From positions 248,001 through 312,000 of the forward strand of contig NZ_FRDA01000003.1 of the NCBI RefSeq assembly GCF_900143095.1: a DNA stretch of 64,000 nucleotides. The letters are read 5' to 3'. Each line of letters opens with the position of its first letter. The first letter of the stretch is position 1. The notes under the pieces were generated by a model. It was not told the origin of the DNA and searched no databases. It saw only the letters and a program-made list of their open reading frames with translations. The translations under genes and the position numbers were made by a program. This DNA is from Pseudomonas asturiensis (GTDB taxonomy: Bacteria > Pseudomonadota > Gammaproteobacteria > Pseudomonadales > Pseudomonadaceae). Positions 34,917-47,479 of the stretch are shown here, piece after piece.

Positions 34917-36857
34917 ATGAAAATAAAAAACAAGCTCGTCCTGGCTTTTGTACTCGTCGCGTTCATCCCCGTCAGTCTGGTGGCCGTGATCTCTGTGCTC
35001 AATACCCGGTCCGAAGCGGTCAACCAGTTCATGGATGGAAGCACCCGAGAAATACGCCAGATCGACGGTAATATCCGGCAGTTTTTTGATGGTACGCAGC
35101 AAAACGTCGATCAAATGGCTACAGACCCTTTCTACACATCGGTCGCCAGCCTGAAGCACTACGAAGGTGCTGATGCAGCCAGTCAGCCGCTGCCTGCGGC
35201 AGCCCGGCAAGTCATAGATGCGTTTGCCCGGTATGGCGCGACGCATCCGGCCGCGGCAATCCTGTCCATTGGCCTGGAAGACGGCAGTTACGCGAAATGG
35301 CCGGATGACCCGCAGTTGTCGAAATACGATCCGCGTACGCGCCCGTGGTACAAGGCCGCCATGGCCAGCCCTGGTAAAGCTGTAAGGACCGCGGCGTATT
35401 ACTACGAAAAGGATGCGGTCGCGCTGGTTGGTAGCGCCAGGGCCATGCTCGATGAAGCAGGCAAGGCCAAAGGCGTGTTTGTGGTGAGCGTATCGCTGAC
35501 CAACCTCACCGAACTGGTCAAGAGCATCAAGCTCGGTGAAAGCGGCTATGTGATGCTCATCGAAGACGGCACAGTACTGGTCGACCCGCGTGATGCCGGG
35601 CACAGCTTCAAGCAGCTCAAGGATCTGGGTGAGCCTTACGCCAAACTGGCCGCCACTGCGCAAGGTTCCACCGAAGTGGAAATCAACGGCGTCCGGTACA
35701 TGGCAAACGTGTGGACATCGCCGGGTCTGGGCTGGCGTTACGTGGGGTTGATTGAGTACAGCGAAGTCATGGCCGAGGCCACACGCATGACCTACCTGAC
35801 GGTCGCGATCGTGGTGGTGCTGGTGCTGCTTTTCGCACTGCTGGCGGCGGCTTTCGCCAAGGTCATCGTCAAGCCCATCGGCCAGGTCAGCACCGGGCTG
35901 CAGTCGATTGCTGAGGGTGAGGGCGACCTGCGCCGCGATCTTGATGTGCAGGGCAAAGACGAAACCGCCGAGCTGGCAGGCTGGTTCAACAAGTTTCTCG
36001 CCGCAATACGCCAGTTGATCCAGAGCATCGGCGCGGCATCGACCAACCTGCAGGATGCTTCGCGTGTGAACAGCGAAGTGGCCACTAACATGAACCAGGC
36101 GGCTGGACGCCAGCGTGAGGCAGTGGAGTTGGTGTCCACGGCGTTCAATGAAATGGTCGCCACTGCTAATGAAGTGGCGCGCTCGTGCAGCGCTGCGGCC
36201 AATTCCGCCGAGAGTGGCCATCATCGTGTCGCCGAAGGCAAAGAGCAGATTGAGTTGACCACCGACAACGTCAATCGTCTGGGGCGTCGCCTGACCGAAT
36301 CTTCACAGGCCATGGTGGAGCTGGAGGAGGGTAGTCGCAGTATCAACCAGATTCTGGGCACCATCCGCGCCATCGCCGAGCAGACCAACTTGCTGGCACT
36401 GAACGCGGCAATCGAAGCGGCACGGGCCGGTGACCAGGGGCGAGGGTTTGCGGTGGTCGCGGATGAAGTTCGAGCGCTGGCCAAGCGTACCTCGGATTCC
36501 ACTGGGGAAATCGATCAGTTGCTCAGCGCGCTCGGTAGCAAGACTCAGGAAGTGTCGCAGAAGATGGAAAGTTGCCTGGAGCTGTCACGCGCCAGCGTTT
36601 CCTCCATTGGAAGCGCACGTGAAAGCTTTGAAGGTATCCAGCTGTCGGTGAATGAAATCCGGGATCAGAACCTGCAGATATCCGCCGCCGCCGAAGAGCA
36701 ACATAGCGTGGCCGAAGACATCAACAAGCATATCCAGCAGATCTACGATGAGGCGCAACTGGTCGAGAGCCTCGCCAGTTCTGCGCAGGAAGACTCGGGC
36801 CGGCTTTCGCATCTGTCGAATGAGCTGAACGGGCTGGTAGGGCGCTTCAAGTCGTAA
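34917..36857 (+). CDS. Methyl-accepting chemotaxis protein with periplasmic Cache domain
   Basis: 646 aa from the ATG at 34917 ([20 protein letters not shown]). First membrane helix about residues 7-29, a periplasmic dCache sensor (includes [20 protein letters not shown] and [17 protein letters not shown]), second helix near residue 300 ([24 protein letters not shown]), a HAMP domain ([20 protein letters not shown]), and the signalling hairpin ([40 protein letters not shown]). The WYK and DPRxRPWY-type pattern is that of many amino-acid or organic-acid receptors, but the ligand is unknown. The start lacks a strong ribosome site. Main intact cargo of unit 3. Confidence 0.93.
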   Translation: MKIKNKLVLAFVLVAFIPVSLVAVISVLNTRSEAVNQFMDGSTREIRQIDGNIRQFFDGTQQNVDQMATDPFYTSVASLKHYEGADAASQPLPAAARQVIDAFARYGATHPAAAILSIGLEDGSYAKWPDDPQLSKYDPRTRPWYKAAMASPGKAVRTAAYYYEKDAVALVGSARAMLDEAGKAKGVFVVSVSLTNLTELVKSIKLGESGYVMLIEDGTVLVDPRDAGHSFKQLKDLGEPYAKLAATAQGSTEVEINGVRYMANVWTSPGLGWRYVGLIEYSEVMAEATRMTYLTVAIVVVLVLLFALLAAAFAKVIVKPIGQVSTGLQSIAEGEGDLRRDLDVQGKDETAELAGWFNKFLAAIRQLIQSIGAASTNLQDASRVNSEVATNMNQAAGRQREAVELVSTAFNEMVATANEVARSCSAAANSAESGHHRVAEGKEQIELTTDNVNRLGRRLTESSQAMVELEEGSRSINQILGTIRAIAEQTNLLALNAAIEAARAGDQGRGFAVVADEVRALAKRTSDSTGEIDQLLSALGSKTQEVSQKMESCLELSRASVSSIGSARESFEGIQLSVNEIRDQNLQISAAAEEQHSVAEDINKHIQQIYDEAQLVESLASSAQEDSGRLSHLSNELNGLVGRFKS

Positions 36858-37015
36858 GCACGTGAGGGCGAGGAGGCATGATGTGTTCAACGCAAATCTT
36901 TCCTCCCAAGACCCGGTGAATGGATAACTTAACGCTGTGGCACATTTCAGGGCGTTTAAGTTTTTGCGATAGATAACTTGTTGAATGTAATGGATTTTTA
37001 TCGGTTATCAGCAAT

Positions 37016-37028
37016 AGGGTGGGAATCA
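37016..37028 (+). repeat. Right attachment-like repeat (diverged)
   Basis: AGGGTGGGAATCA resembles the guaA 3' end core (GAGTGGGAGTA). It lies just before a terminator that would suit guaA and at the point where core gene order resumes. The match is short, so this boundary is less certain than the internal ones. Confidence 0.45.
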
Positions 37029-37074
37029 TTGGACGTCCGGTATTGTCCGGAGTCCACTAGCAGGAAATACCCGG

Positions 37075-37105
37075 AGCCCGCGTAATGGCGGGCTTTTGGC
37101 TTTTT
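37075..37105 (+). terminator. Rho-independent terminator, probably the original guaA terminator
   Basis: AGCCCGC / GCGGGCT stem with a 6-base loop, followed by TTTGGCTTTTT. No gene ends just before it now. Before the island arrived it would have followed guaA closely. Confidence 0.75.
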
Positions 37106-37345
37106 AGAGTAGGGAAGACGCTAATTGCCTGGTTAGCGCTGGATGATTGTCTGCTATCGCTCGGCGACAACGTGAGAGCAGATGATGATCAACTCTCATG
37201 CAGAGGGCCTGACCCGAATACACACCCTCAACAATGTCTGTAATCTCTATGCAGCAATGCCTCAAAGACCGTTGCTCTTGCAGTCAAAGCCCTTATTCCT
37301 TACAACTCGAAGCCGCGATCGACCGGCAGACCACACAGGCCTCTC

Positions 37346-38131
37346 ATGGAACTGCACATCTGCGATGTTTCTGACTGGGCGTTGTTCAACGCTATCGCCG
37401 CGACGCTGGAGCATGAGCTAGGCGGCGAATGGCTGGTAAAGGCGGATGGGCTGGATCAACGTTATTGGGATCTGGCGGTGGACGGCGGGGTGGTTACGCT
37501 GCATCTGGAGCACTACCTCGGGATCATGCTACTCGTTGAAAACGAGCCGGCGAATGCTCGTCTTGATGCTGAGCTGATAGCCAGGGCAAGCCGGATACTC
37601 GAACCCTACCTCAGTGCAGAGCCACTGCCGCCTCCGGTGCCCGCCTATAAGGTCCTGCGCCCGAAGTTGAGTTTCTTGCCACTGGTCTTTCCAGTGCTGT
37701 CAGGCCAGATCCCGTTGGGACTGATTGCGATGTGGCTGCTCGTTTCGTCATGGTCACCTCAGGATGACCCGAATAAAGCGTGGGCAGGCTTGTTATTCGG
37801 CGCTCTGGTGCTGGTGCTTATGGCTTACCGGATTGCCAAAGGTATCCATCGTCGCACTTCCCTCACTGTAGACCCTTCAGGTACGGCGGTGGTCGCGGGT
37901 GTCCCTCGCGGGTATCGGGCACCCCAGCGGGTGGTTATCAGCTGCGATTTCGCGCGCGTGCTCAGCTTTCGAACTTTTATCGTCTACGAGAACGGGAGGC
38001 TGCTGGTGACCCGCCATCACGACGCCAGACAGGACCGCGAGCAGGCCTTGAGCCTTGCCGCGTACCTGGGTGTGTCTGCTTACCATGAGAGCGGCGCCAA
38101 GGGGCTCAGGAAAATCAAGGCGCCCGCCTGA
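37346..38131 (+). CDS. Membrane protein of unknown function (DUF3630-like N-terminus)
   Basis: 261 aa. The soluble N-terminal ~85 residues (FNAIAATLEHELGGEWLVKA, RYWDLAVDGGVVTLHLEHYL, GIMLLVEN) resemble the DUF3630 domain. They are followed by two membrane helices (LSFLPLVFPVLSGQIPLGLI, GLLFGALVLVLMAYRIA) and a C-terminal domain of about 80 residues with a basic, beta-rich look, similar to membrane PH-like domains. Located between the guaA flank and the multicopper oxidase. Function unknown. Confidence 0.6.
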   Translation: MELHICDVSDWALFNAIAATLEHELGGEWLVKADGLDQRYWDLAVDGGVVTLHLEHYLGIMLLVENEPANARLDAELIARASRILEPYLSAEPLPPPVPAYKVLRPKLSFLPLVFPVLSGQIPLGLIAMWLLVSSWSPQDDPNKAWAGLLFGALVLVLMAYRIAKGIHRRTSLTVDPSGTAVVAGVPRGYRAPQRVVISCDFARVLSFRTFIVYENGRLLVTRHHDARQDREQALSLAAYLGVSAYHESGAKGLRKIKAPA

Positions 38132-38233
38132 GCCAGTTGACCCTTATCTTTACCTAAATGCAGGTGTATCGTATTCGCCCCCGCGCATCCGCCCCTGGAC
38201 GCGTCCCCGCAGTCGTTTTGAGGTTCTTGCTTT

Positions 38234-39606
38234 ATGTCCTTCACCCGCCGCCAAATTCTCACGGGCATCGCCGGTCTTGCCGTAGTCGGCCTGGGCGCAG
38301 GCGGGGCTTCGCGATACTGGATGGGGCGCAAGGAGTCGCAAGCCGGTTCGGATTTCGTGCTGATCGCCGCGCCGCTGGACGTCGAACTGGTTCCCGGCCA
38401 CCAGACGCCTGCCTGGGCGTTCGGTGGTTCGGCGCCGGGCACCGAGTTGCGGGTGCGGCAGGGAGAGTGGTTGCGCTTGCGGTTCATCAATCAGTTGCCG
38501 GTCGAGACGACCATTCACTGGCATGGCATTCGGTTGCCGCTGGAAATGGACGGCGTGCCGTATGTCTCGCAGTTGCCGGTCAAGCCGGGCGAGTATTTCG
38601 ATTACAAATTCCGGGTGCCGGACGCCGGTAGCTACTGGTATCACCCGCATGTCAGCAGCAGCGAGGAGCTGGGGCGTGGGCTGGTTGGGCCCTTGATTGT
38701 CGAAGAGCGCGAGCCGACCGGTTTCAAGCATGAGCGCACGGTCAGCCTGAAAAGCTGGCATGTGGACGAAGAGGGCGCATTCACTGAGTTCAGCGTGCTC
38801 CGTGAAGCGGCGCGTGAAGGCACGGCCGGGCGGCTGTCGACGTTGAACGGTATTCCACAGGCGGTCATCGAGTTGCCCGCCGGGCAGATCACCCGTGTGC
38901 GCCTGCTCAATCTGGACAACACCGTGACCTATCGCCTCAATCTGCCGGACGCCGAGGCGCAGATTTATGCGCTGGACGGTAACCCGGTCACGCCACGTCC
39001 ATTTGGCGACGACTACTGGCTCGGGCCTGGCATGCGGATCTGTCTGGCGATCAAGGCCCCGGCGGTGGGCGAGGAAATCTCCCTGCGAAACGGACCGGTT
39101 CGGTTGGGCACCTTTCGCTCGGTCGCCAACAATGACGCGCCGGGCGAGTGGCCGCCCGAGTTGCCAGCCAATCCGGTCGCCGAGCCGGATCTGGAGAGTG
39201 CCGAGAAGATCAACTTCAACTTCGAGTGGGTGGGCTCTATGTCGGTCAATACCGATAACGGCAAACCGCCGAGCCTGTGGCAGATCAACGGCGAGGCGTG
39301 GGACATCACCGACAAGACGTGTGCCGATCGGCCCATCGCCAAACTCAAGCTGGGCAAGAGCTACATCTTCGAATTGAAGAACATGACTCAATACCAGCAT
39401 CCGATTCATCTGCACGGCATGAGTTTCAAGGTGATCGCGTCCAATCGGCGCAAGATCATTCCGTATTTCACCGACACCTTCCTGTTGGGCAGAAACGAAC
39501 GCGCGCGTGTGGCATTGGTGGCGGATAACCCGGGCGTCTGGATGTTTCACTGCCACGTGATCGATCACATGGAAACCGGCCTCATGGCTGCAATCGAGGT
39601 GTCCTG

Positions 39607-39607
<1 letters not shown>
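38234..39607 (+). CDS. Multicopper oxidase
   Basis: 457 aa with a Tat signal (MSFTRRQILTGIAGLAVVGL). The copper-site motifs are all present in order: ETTIHWHGIRLP, SYWYHPHVSS, YQHPIHLHGMSF and VWMFHCHVIDHMETGLMA, giving the type 1 and trinuclear centres. Such periplasmic enzymes oxidise Cu(I), Mn(II) or phenolics. In other Pseudomonas this gene directly follows guaA, so it marks the point where the core resumes. It overlaps tadA by one base (TGATG). Confidence 0.92.
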
Positions 39608-41750
<2,143 letters not shown>

Positions 41751-41818
41751 TCAAAGACCTACTTTAGGCTAGAATGTGCGGCCTCAAAGCACACCCCCTT
41801 CCCGAGGCTGTCCCGAAG

Positions 41819-44800
41819 ATGTTGATCCTGCGCGGTGCTCCTGCCCTTTCTGCCTTCCGCCACAGCAAATTACTAGAACAACTGAAACAAAAAGTTTCAG
41901 CTGTCAGTGGCTTGTACGCTGAATTCGCCCACTTCGCCGACGTCTCTGACGCTCTGTCCAGCGAAGAACAGCAGGTTCTCGACCGTCTCTTGAAATACGG
42001 CCCCAGTGTGCCGGTTCAGGAGCCGAGCGGCCGTCTGTTTCTGGTGTTGCCGCGGTTTGGCACTATTTCGCCGTGGTCGAGCAAGGCCAGTGACATCGCT
42101 CGCAACTGCGGGCTGGCCAAGGTTCAGCGCATCGAGCGCGGGATTGCCTTTTATGTAGAAGGCCAGTTCAGCGACGCCGATGCTCAGGCCATCGCCGATA
42201 GCCTGCACGACCGCATGACCCAACTGGTGCTGGGCGATCACGAGCAGGCCGCTGGCCTGTTCAGCCACGCTCAGCCTAAGCCATTGACGGCCATTGATAT
42301 CCTGGGCGGCGGTCGCGCTGCACTGGAGAAGGCCAACGTCGAACTGGGTCTGGCCCTGGCCGAAGACGAGATCGACTATCTGGTCACCAGCTTCACCGGG
42401 TTGGGTCGTAACCCGCACGACATCGAACTGATGATGTTTGCCCAGGCCAACTCCGAGCATTGCCGTCACAAGATTTTCAACGCCAGTTGGGATATCGACG
42501 GCCAGAGCCAGGAAAAAAGCCTGTTCGGCATGATCAAGAACACCTATCAGATGCACAGCGAAGGTGTCCTGTCTGCTTACAAGGACAACGCTTCGGTGAT
42601 CGTCGGCAATGTTGCCGGTCGCTTCTTCCCGGACCCTGAAACCCGCCAGTACGGTGCGGTGCAGGAGCCGGTGCATATTCTGATGAAGGTCGAGACCCAC
42701 AACCACCCGACGGCGATTGCTCCGTTTCCTGGCGCATCGACCGGTTCCGGTGGCGAGATTCGCGACGAGGGCGCAACCGGTCGCGGCGCCAAGCCAAAGG
42801 CTGGCCTGACCGGATTCACCGTTTCCAACCTGCAGATTCCCGGCTTCGTGCAACCTTGGGAGAAGCCTTACGGCAAACCCGAGCGCATTGTGACCGCGCT
42901 GGACATCATGATTGAAGGCCCGCTGGGTGGCGCGGCGTTCAACAACGAATTCGGTCGTCCGGCCCTGACCGGTTACTTCCGTACGTTCGAGCAGTCGATC
43001 ACCACGCCGCACGGCGACGAAGTTCGCGGTTACCACAAGCCGATCATGCTGGCTGGAGGGATGGGTAACATCCGCGAAGATCACGTCCAGAAAGGCGAGA
43101 TTACAGTCGGTTCGAAGCTTATCGTGCTCGGCGGTCCCGCCATGCTGATCGGCCTGGGCGGCGGTGCAGCTTCCTCCATGGCAACCGGCACAAGCTCTGC
43201 GGACCTGGATTTCGCTTCGGTTCAGCGTGAAAACCCGGAAATGGAGCGTCGCTGCCAGGAAGTCATCGACCGTTGCTGGCAGCTGGGCGACCGTAACCCG
43301 ATCAGCTTCATCCATGACGTGGGTGCCGGTGGTCTGTCGAACGCGTTCCCTGAACTGGTCAACGACGGCGGTCGTGGCGGTCGTTTCGAACTGCGCAACG
43401 TGCCCAACGACGAGCCGGGCATGGCTCCGCTGGAAATCTGGAGCAATGAATCCCAGGAGCGTTACGTGCTGGCCGTGGGCGTCGAAGACTTCGACCGCTT
43501 CAAGGCGATCTGTGAGCGCGAGCGCTGCCCGTTCGCAGTAGTGGGCGAGGCTACCGCCGAGCCACAGCTGACCGTGACCGACAGCCATTTCGGCAACAAT
43601 CCGGTGGACATGCCGCTGGAAGTGTTGCTGGGCAAGGCGCCGCGCATGCACCGTTCGGTCGAGCGTGAAGCGGAGATGGGCGATGATTTCGACCCGAGCA
43701 CGCTGGACCTCGAAGAGAGCGTACAGCGCGTTCTGCGTCACCCGGCCGTTGCCAGCAAGAGCTTTTTGATCACCATCGGCGACCGCAGTATCACGGGCCT
43801 TGTGGCACGCGATCAGATGGTCGGTCCGTGGCAGGTCCCTGTCGCCGACTGCGCGGTGACTGCCACCAGCTTCGACGTCAACACGGGTGAAGCCATGGCC
43901 ATGGGTGAGCGGACTCCGCTGGCGCTGCTGGATGCGCCTGCATCGGGTCGCATGGCCATCGGCGAAACCCTGACCAACATTGCGGCCTCGCGCATCGAAA
44001 AGCTGTCCGACATCAAACTGTCGGCCAACTGGATGTCGGCCGCTGGCCACCCAGGCGAAGACGCGCGTCTGTACGACACCGTGAAAGCGGTCGGTATGGA
44101 GCTGTGCCCTGAGCTGGGTCTGACCATTCCGGTGGGCAAGGACTCGATGTCCATGAAGACCCGCTGGAGCGATGACAGCGAAGAGAAGAGCGTGACTTCG
44201 CCGCTGTCGTTGATCGTGACCGGCTTCGCGCCGGTTGTTGATATTCGCAAGACCCTGACGCCAGAGCTGCGCATGGACAAGGGCATCACTGACCTGATCC
44301 TGATTGATCTGGGCCGTGGCCAGAACCGTATGGGCGCATCCATTCTTGCCCAGACTCACGGCAAGCTGGGCCGTCTGGCACCGGATGTCGATGACGCTGA
44401 AGACCTCAAGGCGTTCTTCGCTGTGGTTCAGGGGCTCAATGCCGACGGCCATATTCTGTCTTATCACGACCGTTCCGACGGTGGTCTGCTGGTCAGTGCG
44501 CTGGAAATGGCCTTCGCCGGCCATTGCGGTCTGAAACTGCACCTCGACGGTCTGGCTGACAATGCCGCCGAGCTGAACGAGATTCTGTTCAACGAAGAAC
44601 TGGGCGCGGTCATCCAGGTTCGTCAGGACGCCACGCCGCTGGTGCTGGCTCAGTTCAGTGCTGCCGGTCTGGCAGACTGCGTGTCGGTCATCGGTCAGCC
44701 GGTGAATAACGACGAAGTGGTCATCAGCTACGCTGGCGAGCCGGTATTCAGCGGCCAACGCCGTCTGCTGCAGCGTCAGTGGGCCGAGACCAGTTATCAG

Positions 44801-45715
44801 ATCCAGCGTCTGCGTGACAACGCCGAATGCGCCGATCAGGAATTCGACGCACTGCTGGAAGAAGACAATCCGGGCCTCACCGTCAAGCTGGGCTTCGACG
44901 TCAACGATGACATCGCCGCGCCTTACATCAAGACCGGTGTGCGTCCTCAGGTTGCCGTACTGCGTGAGCAGGGCGTCAACGGGCAGGTCGAAATGGCGGC
45001 AGCGTTTGACCGCGCAGGCTTCAACGCCATCGACGTGCACATGAGCGATATTCTGGCCGGTCGGGTCGATCTGAACGACTTCAAGGGCATGGTTGCCTGC
45101 GGTGGCTTCTCCTACGGCGACGTACTGGGGGCCGGTGAAGGCTGGGCCAAGTCGGCGCTGTTCAACAGCCGGGCACGCGACGCGTTCCAGGGCTTCTTCG
45201 AGCGTACCGACAGCTTCACGCTGGGTGTGTGCAACGGTTGCCAGATGCTGTCCAATCTGCACGAGCTGATTCCGGGCAGTGAGTTCTGGCCGCATTTCGT
45301 GCGTAACCGCTCCGAACAGTTCGAAGCTCGCGTTGCGATGGTACAGATTCAGGAGTCGCCGTCGATCTTCCTGCAGGGGATGGCCGGTTCGCGCATGCCG
45401 ATCGCTATCGCTCACGGCGAAGGCCACGCAGAGTTCCGTAACGCCGATGCGCTGCTGGAAGCCGATGTGTCCGGGACTGTGGCCCTGCGTTTCGTGGACA
45501 ACCACGGCAAGACCACCGAGGCCTACCCGGCCAACCCGAACGGCTCGCCGCGCGGCATTGGCGGTCTGACCACTCTGGACGGTCGCGTCACCATCATGAT
45601 GCCGCACCCGGAGCGCGTGTTCCGCGCTGTGCAGAACTCGTGGCGTCCTGAAGACTGGAACGAAGACGGCGCCTGGATGCGCATGTTCCGTAATGCACGC
45701 GTCTGGGTGAACTAA
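41819..45715 (+). CDS. purL: Phosphoribosylformylglycinamidine synthase
   Basis: 1298 aa, the large single-chain form of gammaproteobacteria. It makes FGAM from FGAR, glutamine and ATP in purine synthesis. Domains: N-terminal PurS-like (about 1-150), linker, FGAM synthetase with two AIR-synthase halves ([39 protein letters not shown]), and a C-terminal class I glutaminase ([20 protein letters not shown], catalytic Cys in LGVCNGCQM). Start at 41819; the frame extends to 41774 but overlaps the probable -10 (TAGAAT, 41770-41775). Confidence 0.97.
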   Translation: MLILRGAPALSAFRHSKLLEQLKQKVSAVSGLYAEFAHFADVSDALSSEEQQVLDRLLKYGPSVPVQEPSGRLFLVLPRFGTISPWSSKASDIARNCGLAKVQRIERGIAFYVEGQFSDADAQAIADSLHDRMTQLVLGDHEQAAGLFSHAQPKPLTAIDILGGGRAALEKANVELGLALAEDEIDYLVTSFTGLGRNPHDIELMMFAQANSEHCRHKIFNASWDIDGQSQEKSLFGMIKNTYQMHSEGVLSAYKDNASVIVGNVAGRFFPDPETRQYGAVQEPVHILMKVETHNHPTAIAPFPGASTGSGGEIRDEGATGRGAKPKAGLTGFTVSNLQIPGFVQPWEKPYGKPERIVTALDIMIEGPLGGAAFNNEFGRPALTGYFRTFEQSITTPHGDEVRGYHKPIMLAGGMGNIREDHVQKGEITVGSKLIVLGGPAMLIGLGGGAASSMATGTSSADLDFASVQRENPEMERRCQEVIDRCWQLGDRNPISFIHDVGAGGLSNAFPELVNDGGRGGRFELRNVPNDEPGMAPLEIWSNESQERYVLAVGVEDFDRFKAICERERCPFAVVGEATAEPQLTVTDSHFGNNPVDMPLEVLLGKAPRMHRSVEREAEMGDDFDPSTLDLEESVQRVLRHPAVASKSFLITIGDRSITGLVARDQMVGPWQVPVADCAVTATSFDVNTGEAMAMGERTPLALLDAPASGRMAIGETLTNIAASRIEKLSDIKLSANWMSAAGHPGEDARLYDTVKAVGMELCPELGLTIPVGKDSMSMKTRWSDDSEEKSVTSPLSLIVTGFAPVVDIRKTLTPELRMDKGITDLILIDLGRGQNRMGASILAQTHGKLGRLAPDVDDAEDLKAFFAVVQGLNADGHILSYHDRSDGGLLVSALEMAFAGHCGLKLHLDGLADNAAELNEILFNEELGAVIQVRQDATPLVLAQFSAAGLADCVSVIGQPVNNDEVVISYAGEPVFSGQRRLLQRQWAETSYQIQRLRDNAECADQEFDALLEEDNPGLTVKLGFDVNDDIAAPYIKTGVRPQVAVLREQGVNGQVEMAAAFDRAGFNAIDVHMSDILAGRVDLNDFKGMVACGGFSYGDVLGAGEGWAKSALFNSRARDAFQGFFERTDSFTLGVCNGCQMLSNLHELIPGSEFWPHFVRNRSEQFEARVAMVQIQESPSIFLQGMAGSRMPIAIAHGEGHAEFRNADALLEADVSGTVALRFVDNHGKTTEAYPANPNGSPRGIGGLTTLDGRVTIMMPHPERVFRAVQNSWRPEDWNEDGAWMRMFRNARVWVN

Positions 45716-45732
45716 GGCGCGCCGGTCGGCAC

Positions 45733-46044
45733 ATGTACAAGCTCGCCTTCTTTGTTCCGCCGAGTCATGTGGACGAGGTCAAGAGCGCCGTATTCGCTGC
45801 AGGTGCAGGGCGAATCGGCGCTTACGACCAATGCTGCTGGCAGGTGCTCGGCCATGGTCAGTTCCGTCCGCTGGATGGCAGTCAGCCGTTTATCGGGCAG
45901 GGCGGTGTGGTCGAGCAGGTGGAGGAGTGGAAGGTCGAGCTGGTCGTGGCCGACGAGCTGATTCAGCAGGTTGTGGTGGCGCTCAAGCAAAGCCATCCCT
46001 ATGAAACGCCGGCTTATGAAGTGTGGCGACTGGAAGACTTCTAG
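45733..46044 (+). CDS. YqfO/NIF3-like small protein
   Basis: 103 aa. MYKLAFFVPPSHVDEVKSAV, GAGRIGAYDQCCWQVLGHGQ and QSHPYETPAYEVWRLEDF are the hallmarks of the stand-alone form of the domain inserted in NIF3/YqfO proteins. It has the PII-like ferredoxin fold. The molecular function is not established. It starts 17 bp after purL and is probably cotranscribed. Confidence 0.85.
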   Translation: MYKLAFFVPPSHVDEVKSAVFAAGAGRIGAYDQCCWQVLGHGQFRPLDGSQPFIGQGGVVEQVEEWKVELVVADELIQQVVVALKQSHPYETPAYEVWRLEDF

Positions 46045-46159
46045 GTCATCGCCAAATCGTTCTCGCGCTCATCGTGATAAACGCGCTGCATCTTCAGCGA
46101 CTGTGTCGGCCTGTTCGTGAGCAGGCGCAGGCCCACGAAGTGTGCATTCAGCGGTCAGG

Positions 46160-46723
46160 CTAGGGCCGTATCTCGATCATCGTCCCGTCTTTCACCAGAT
46201 CCCATATCTCGCGCATGTCGTTGTTCTTCAGCGCGATACAGCCGTTGGTCCAGTCCAGGGTGTGAAAGTACCATTCCGGGTACTCCTCATCCACGGGCGT
46301 GCCATGGATCATGATCATGCTGCCCGGCTTCACCCCTTCGCGACGCGCCCGTGCCGAATCTGCGATGTTGGGGTAGGAAATGTGCATCGACAGGTTGTAG
46401 TTGCCGCTTGGCTGGCGCCAGTCGAGCCAATAGAAGCCTTCCGGGGTGCGTTGGTCGCCTTCCTGAAGTTTGGTGCCTTTGGGGTTCTTGCCCAGAGAAA
46501 TACGGTAGGTCTTGAGCGCCTCGCCGCCACTGATCAACTGCAACTGCCGTACTGATTTGAGCACCAGCACCTTGTCGATCTTCTTGCCGGCAATAGGCTC
46601 GGTATTGATGACCTTGTTGTTGATGATCTTCTGTTCGCTGCCCTTGGGCACGATGGTCTGGGTGAACGCAGCCTGTGACAACGGGACGAACACTATGCAA
46701 ACAAAAGCGAGCAACCAGCGCAT
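46160..46723 (-). CDS. L,D-transpeptidase (YkuD domain)
   Basis: 187 aa from the ATG at 46723 (TCAGGGA 7 bases upstream; the ATG at 46729 is too close to it). Signal peptide MRWLLAFVCIVFVPLSQA. YkuD catalytic motif: MIMIHGTPVDEEYPEWYF with His and HTLDWTNGCIALKNNDM with the Cys nucleophile. Makes or remodels non-classical peptidoglycan cross-links, or attaches proteins, in the periplasm. The exact acceptor is unknown. Confidence 0.9.
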   Translation of the reverse strand: MRWLLAFVCIVFVPLSQAAFTQTIVPKGSEQKIINNKVINTEPIAGKKIDKVLVLKSVRQLQLISGGEALKTYRISLGKNPKGTKLQEGDQRTPEGFYWLDWRQPSGNYNLSMHISYPNIADSARARREGVKPGSMIMIHGTPVDEEYPEWYFHTLDWTNGCIALKNNDMREIWDLVKDGTMIEIRP

Positions 46724-46777
46724 TACCATTTCCCTGACGACCTGTGAGCAAGCCGATCCTGACTGTGCGAACTTGAA

Positions 46778-47329
46778 TTAAGTGGTATGTATCGGGCGCG
46801 ATGGAGGGAGGGCACTGGTATGAACCGGGTAAACCTGCCGACGCCGATCCGCGAAGAAGCATTCTAGGGTACGCCTGACCGTCAGGAAAGCCAGGTCTTG
46901 CCACGGAATGTCGGCTTCCTCGAATAATTGAACTTCGAGGCTCTCGACACCGGCCGCGAAGTCGTCGGTGGCCATTTCGCCGCGATAGAACACGTGCACC
47001 TGATTGATATGCGGCACATCGATGATTGCGTACAGATCCAGCTCGCTCAGCGTCGCGCAGGCTTCCTCGACGGTTTCGCGCCGGGCGGCCTGTTCGATCG
47101 TCTCGCCGTTCTCCATGAAACCGGCGGGCAGCGTCCAGAAACCCAGGCGTGGCTCGATCGCGCGACGGCACAACAGCACTTTATCGCCCAGCGTGGCCAG
47201 GCAGCCGGCGACGATGTTCGGGTTCTGATAATGGATGGTCTGGCAGTGTTCGCAGACATAGCGCAGACGGCTGTCGCCTTCGGGGATGCGCTGGATAACG
47301 GGTTTGCCACACTGGCTGCAAAAATTCAT
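46778..47329 (-). CDS. NUDIX hydrolase with N-terminal zinc ribbon
   Basis: 183 aa. Zinc ribbon MNFCSQCGKPVIQRIPEGDS with CEHC, then a NUDIX box GFMENGETIEQAARRETVEE (the standard GX5EX7REVXEEXGU form with Ala-Cys at the end). It resembles the ADP-ribose/NADH-type NUDIX proteins with a Zn ribbon, but is shorter than NudC. The substrate is undetermined. Monocistronic. Confidence 0.87.
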   Translation of the reverse strand: MNFCSQCGKPVIQRIPEGDSRLRYVCEHCQTIHYQNPNIVAGCLATLGDKVLLCRRAIEPRLGFWTLPAGFMENGETIEQAARRETVEEACATLSELDLYAIIDVPHINQVHVFYRGEMATDDFAAGVESLEVQLFEEADIPWQDLAFLTVRRTLECFFADRRRQVYPVHTSALPPSRPIHTT

Positions 47330-47479
47330 GGTGTCAGTCGATAGTGGATGCAGGCGCTATCTTGGCCCGTCCCGCCGTCCATGAGCAAGCGTCCATGTCA
47401 CATGACTTGTCCTGCAAGGGGTTGGGCACTTGGCTGCTTTGGTGCATGATGCCAGGCAGGCAACAGATCGAGATTTCCC

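Larger units (their letters stand above)
6470..37028. mobile_element. Accessory block (three tandem degraded island units) inserted after guaA
   Basis: About 30.5 kb lie between guaA and the multicopper oxidase/tadA genes that follow guaA in other Pseudomonas. The block is bounded and subdivided by imperfect copies of the guaA 3' end at 6470-6482, 26466-26478, 33330-33342 and 37016-37028. Units 2 and 3 share their first ~180 bp, and units 1 and 2 share right-end features. Cargo is small orphan genes, regulators, stress genes and gene remnants. No integrase, relaxase or transposase was recognised, so it is either a decayed island or one moved by enzymes encoded elsewhere. Unit limits are inferred from the repeats. 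Confidence 0.7.
36858..37345. other. Right junction of the accessory block
   Basis: No gene is seen. It contains the diverged guaA-end-like repeat at 37016-37028 and a terminator at 37075-37105. Sequence after 37029 is probably the original downstream flank of guaA. Confidence 0.5.

Noticed and set aside
6482..37345. CRISPR array or insertion sequence in the accessory block
   Set aside because: No regularly spaced repeats and no transposase-like protein were seen; the repeats are single palindromes or unit ends.
41897..45607. A 1236-codon open frame antisense to purL
   Set aside because: It is a GC-bias shadow of purL: low-complexity His/Gln/Val-rich translation and no family similarity.
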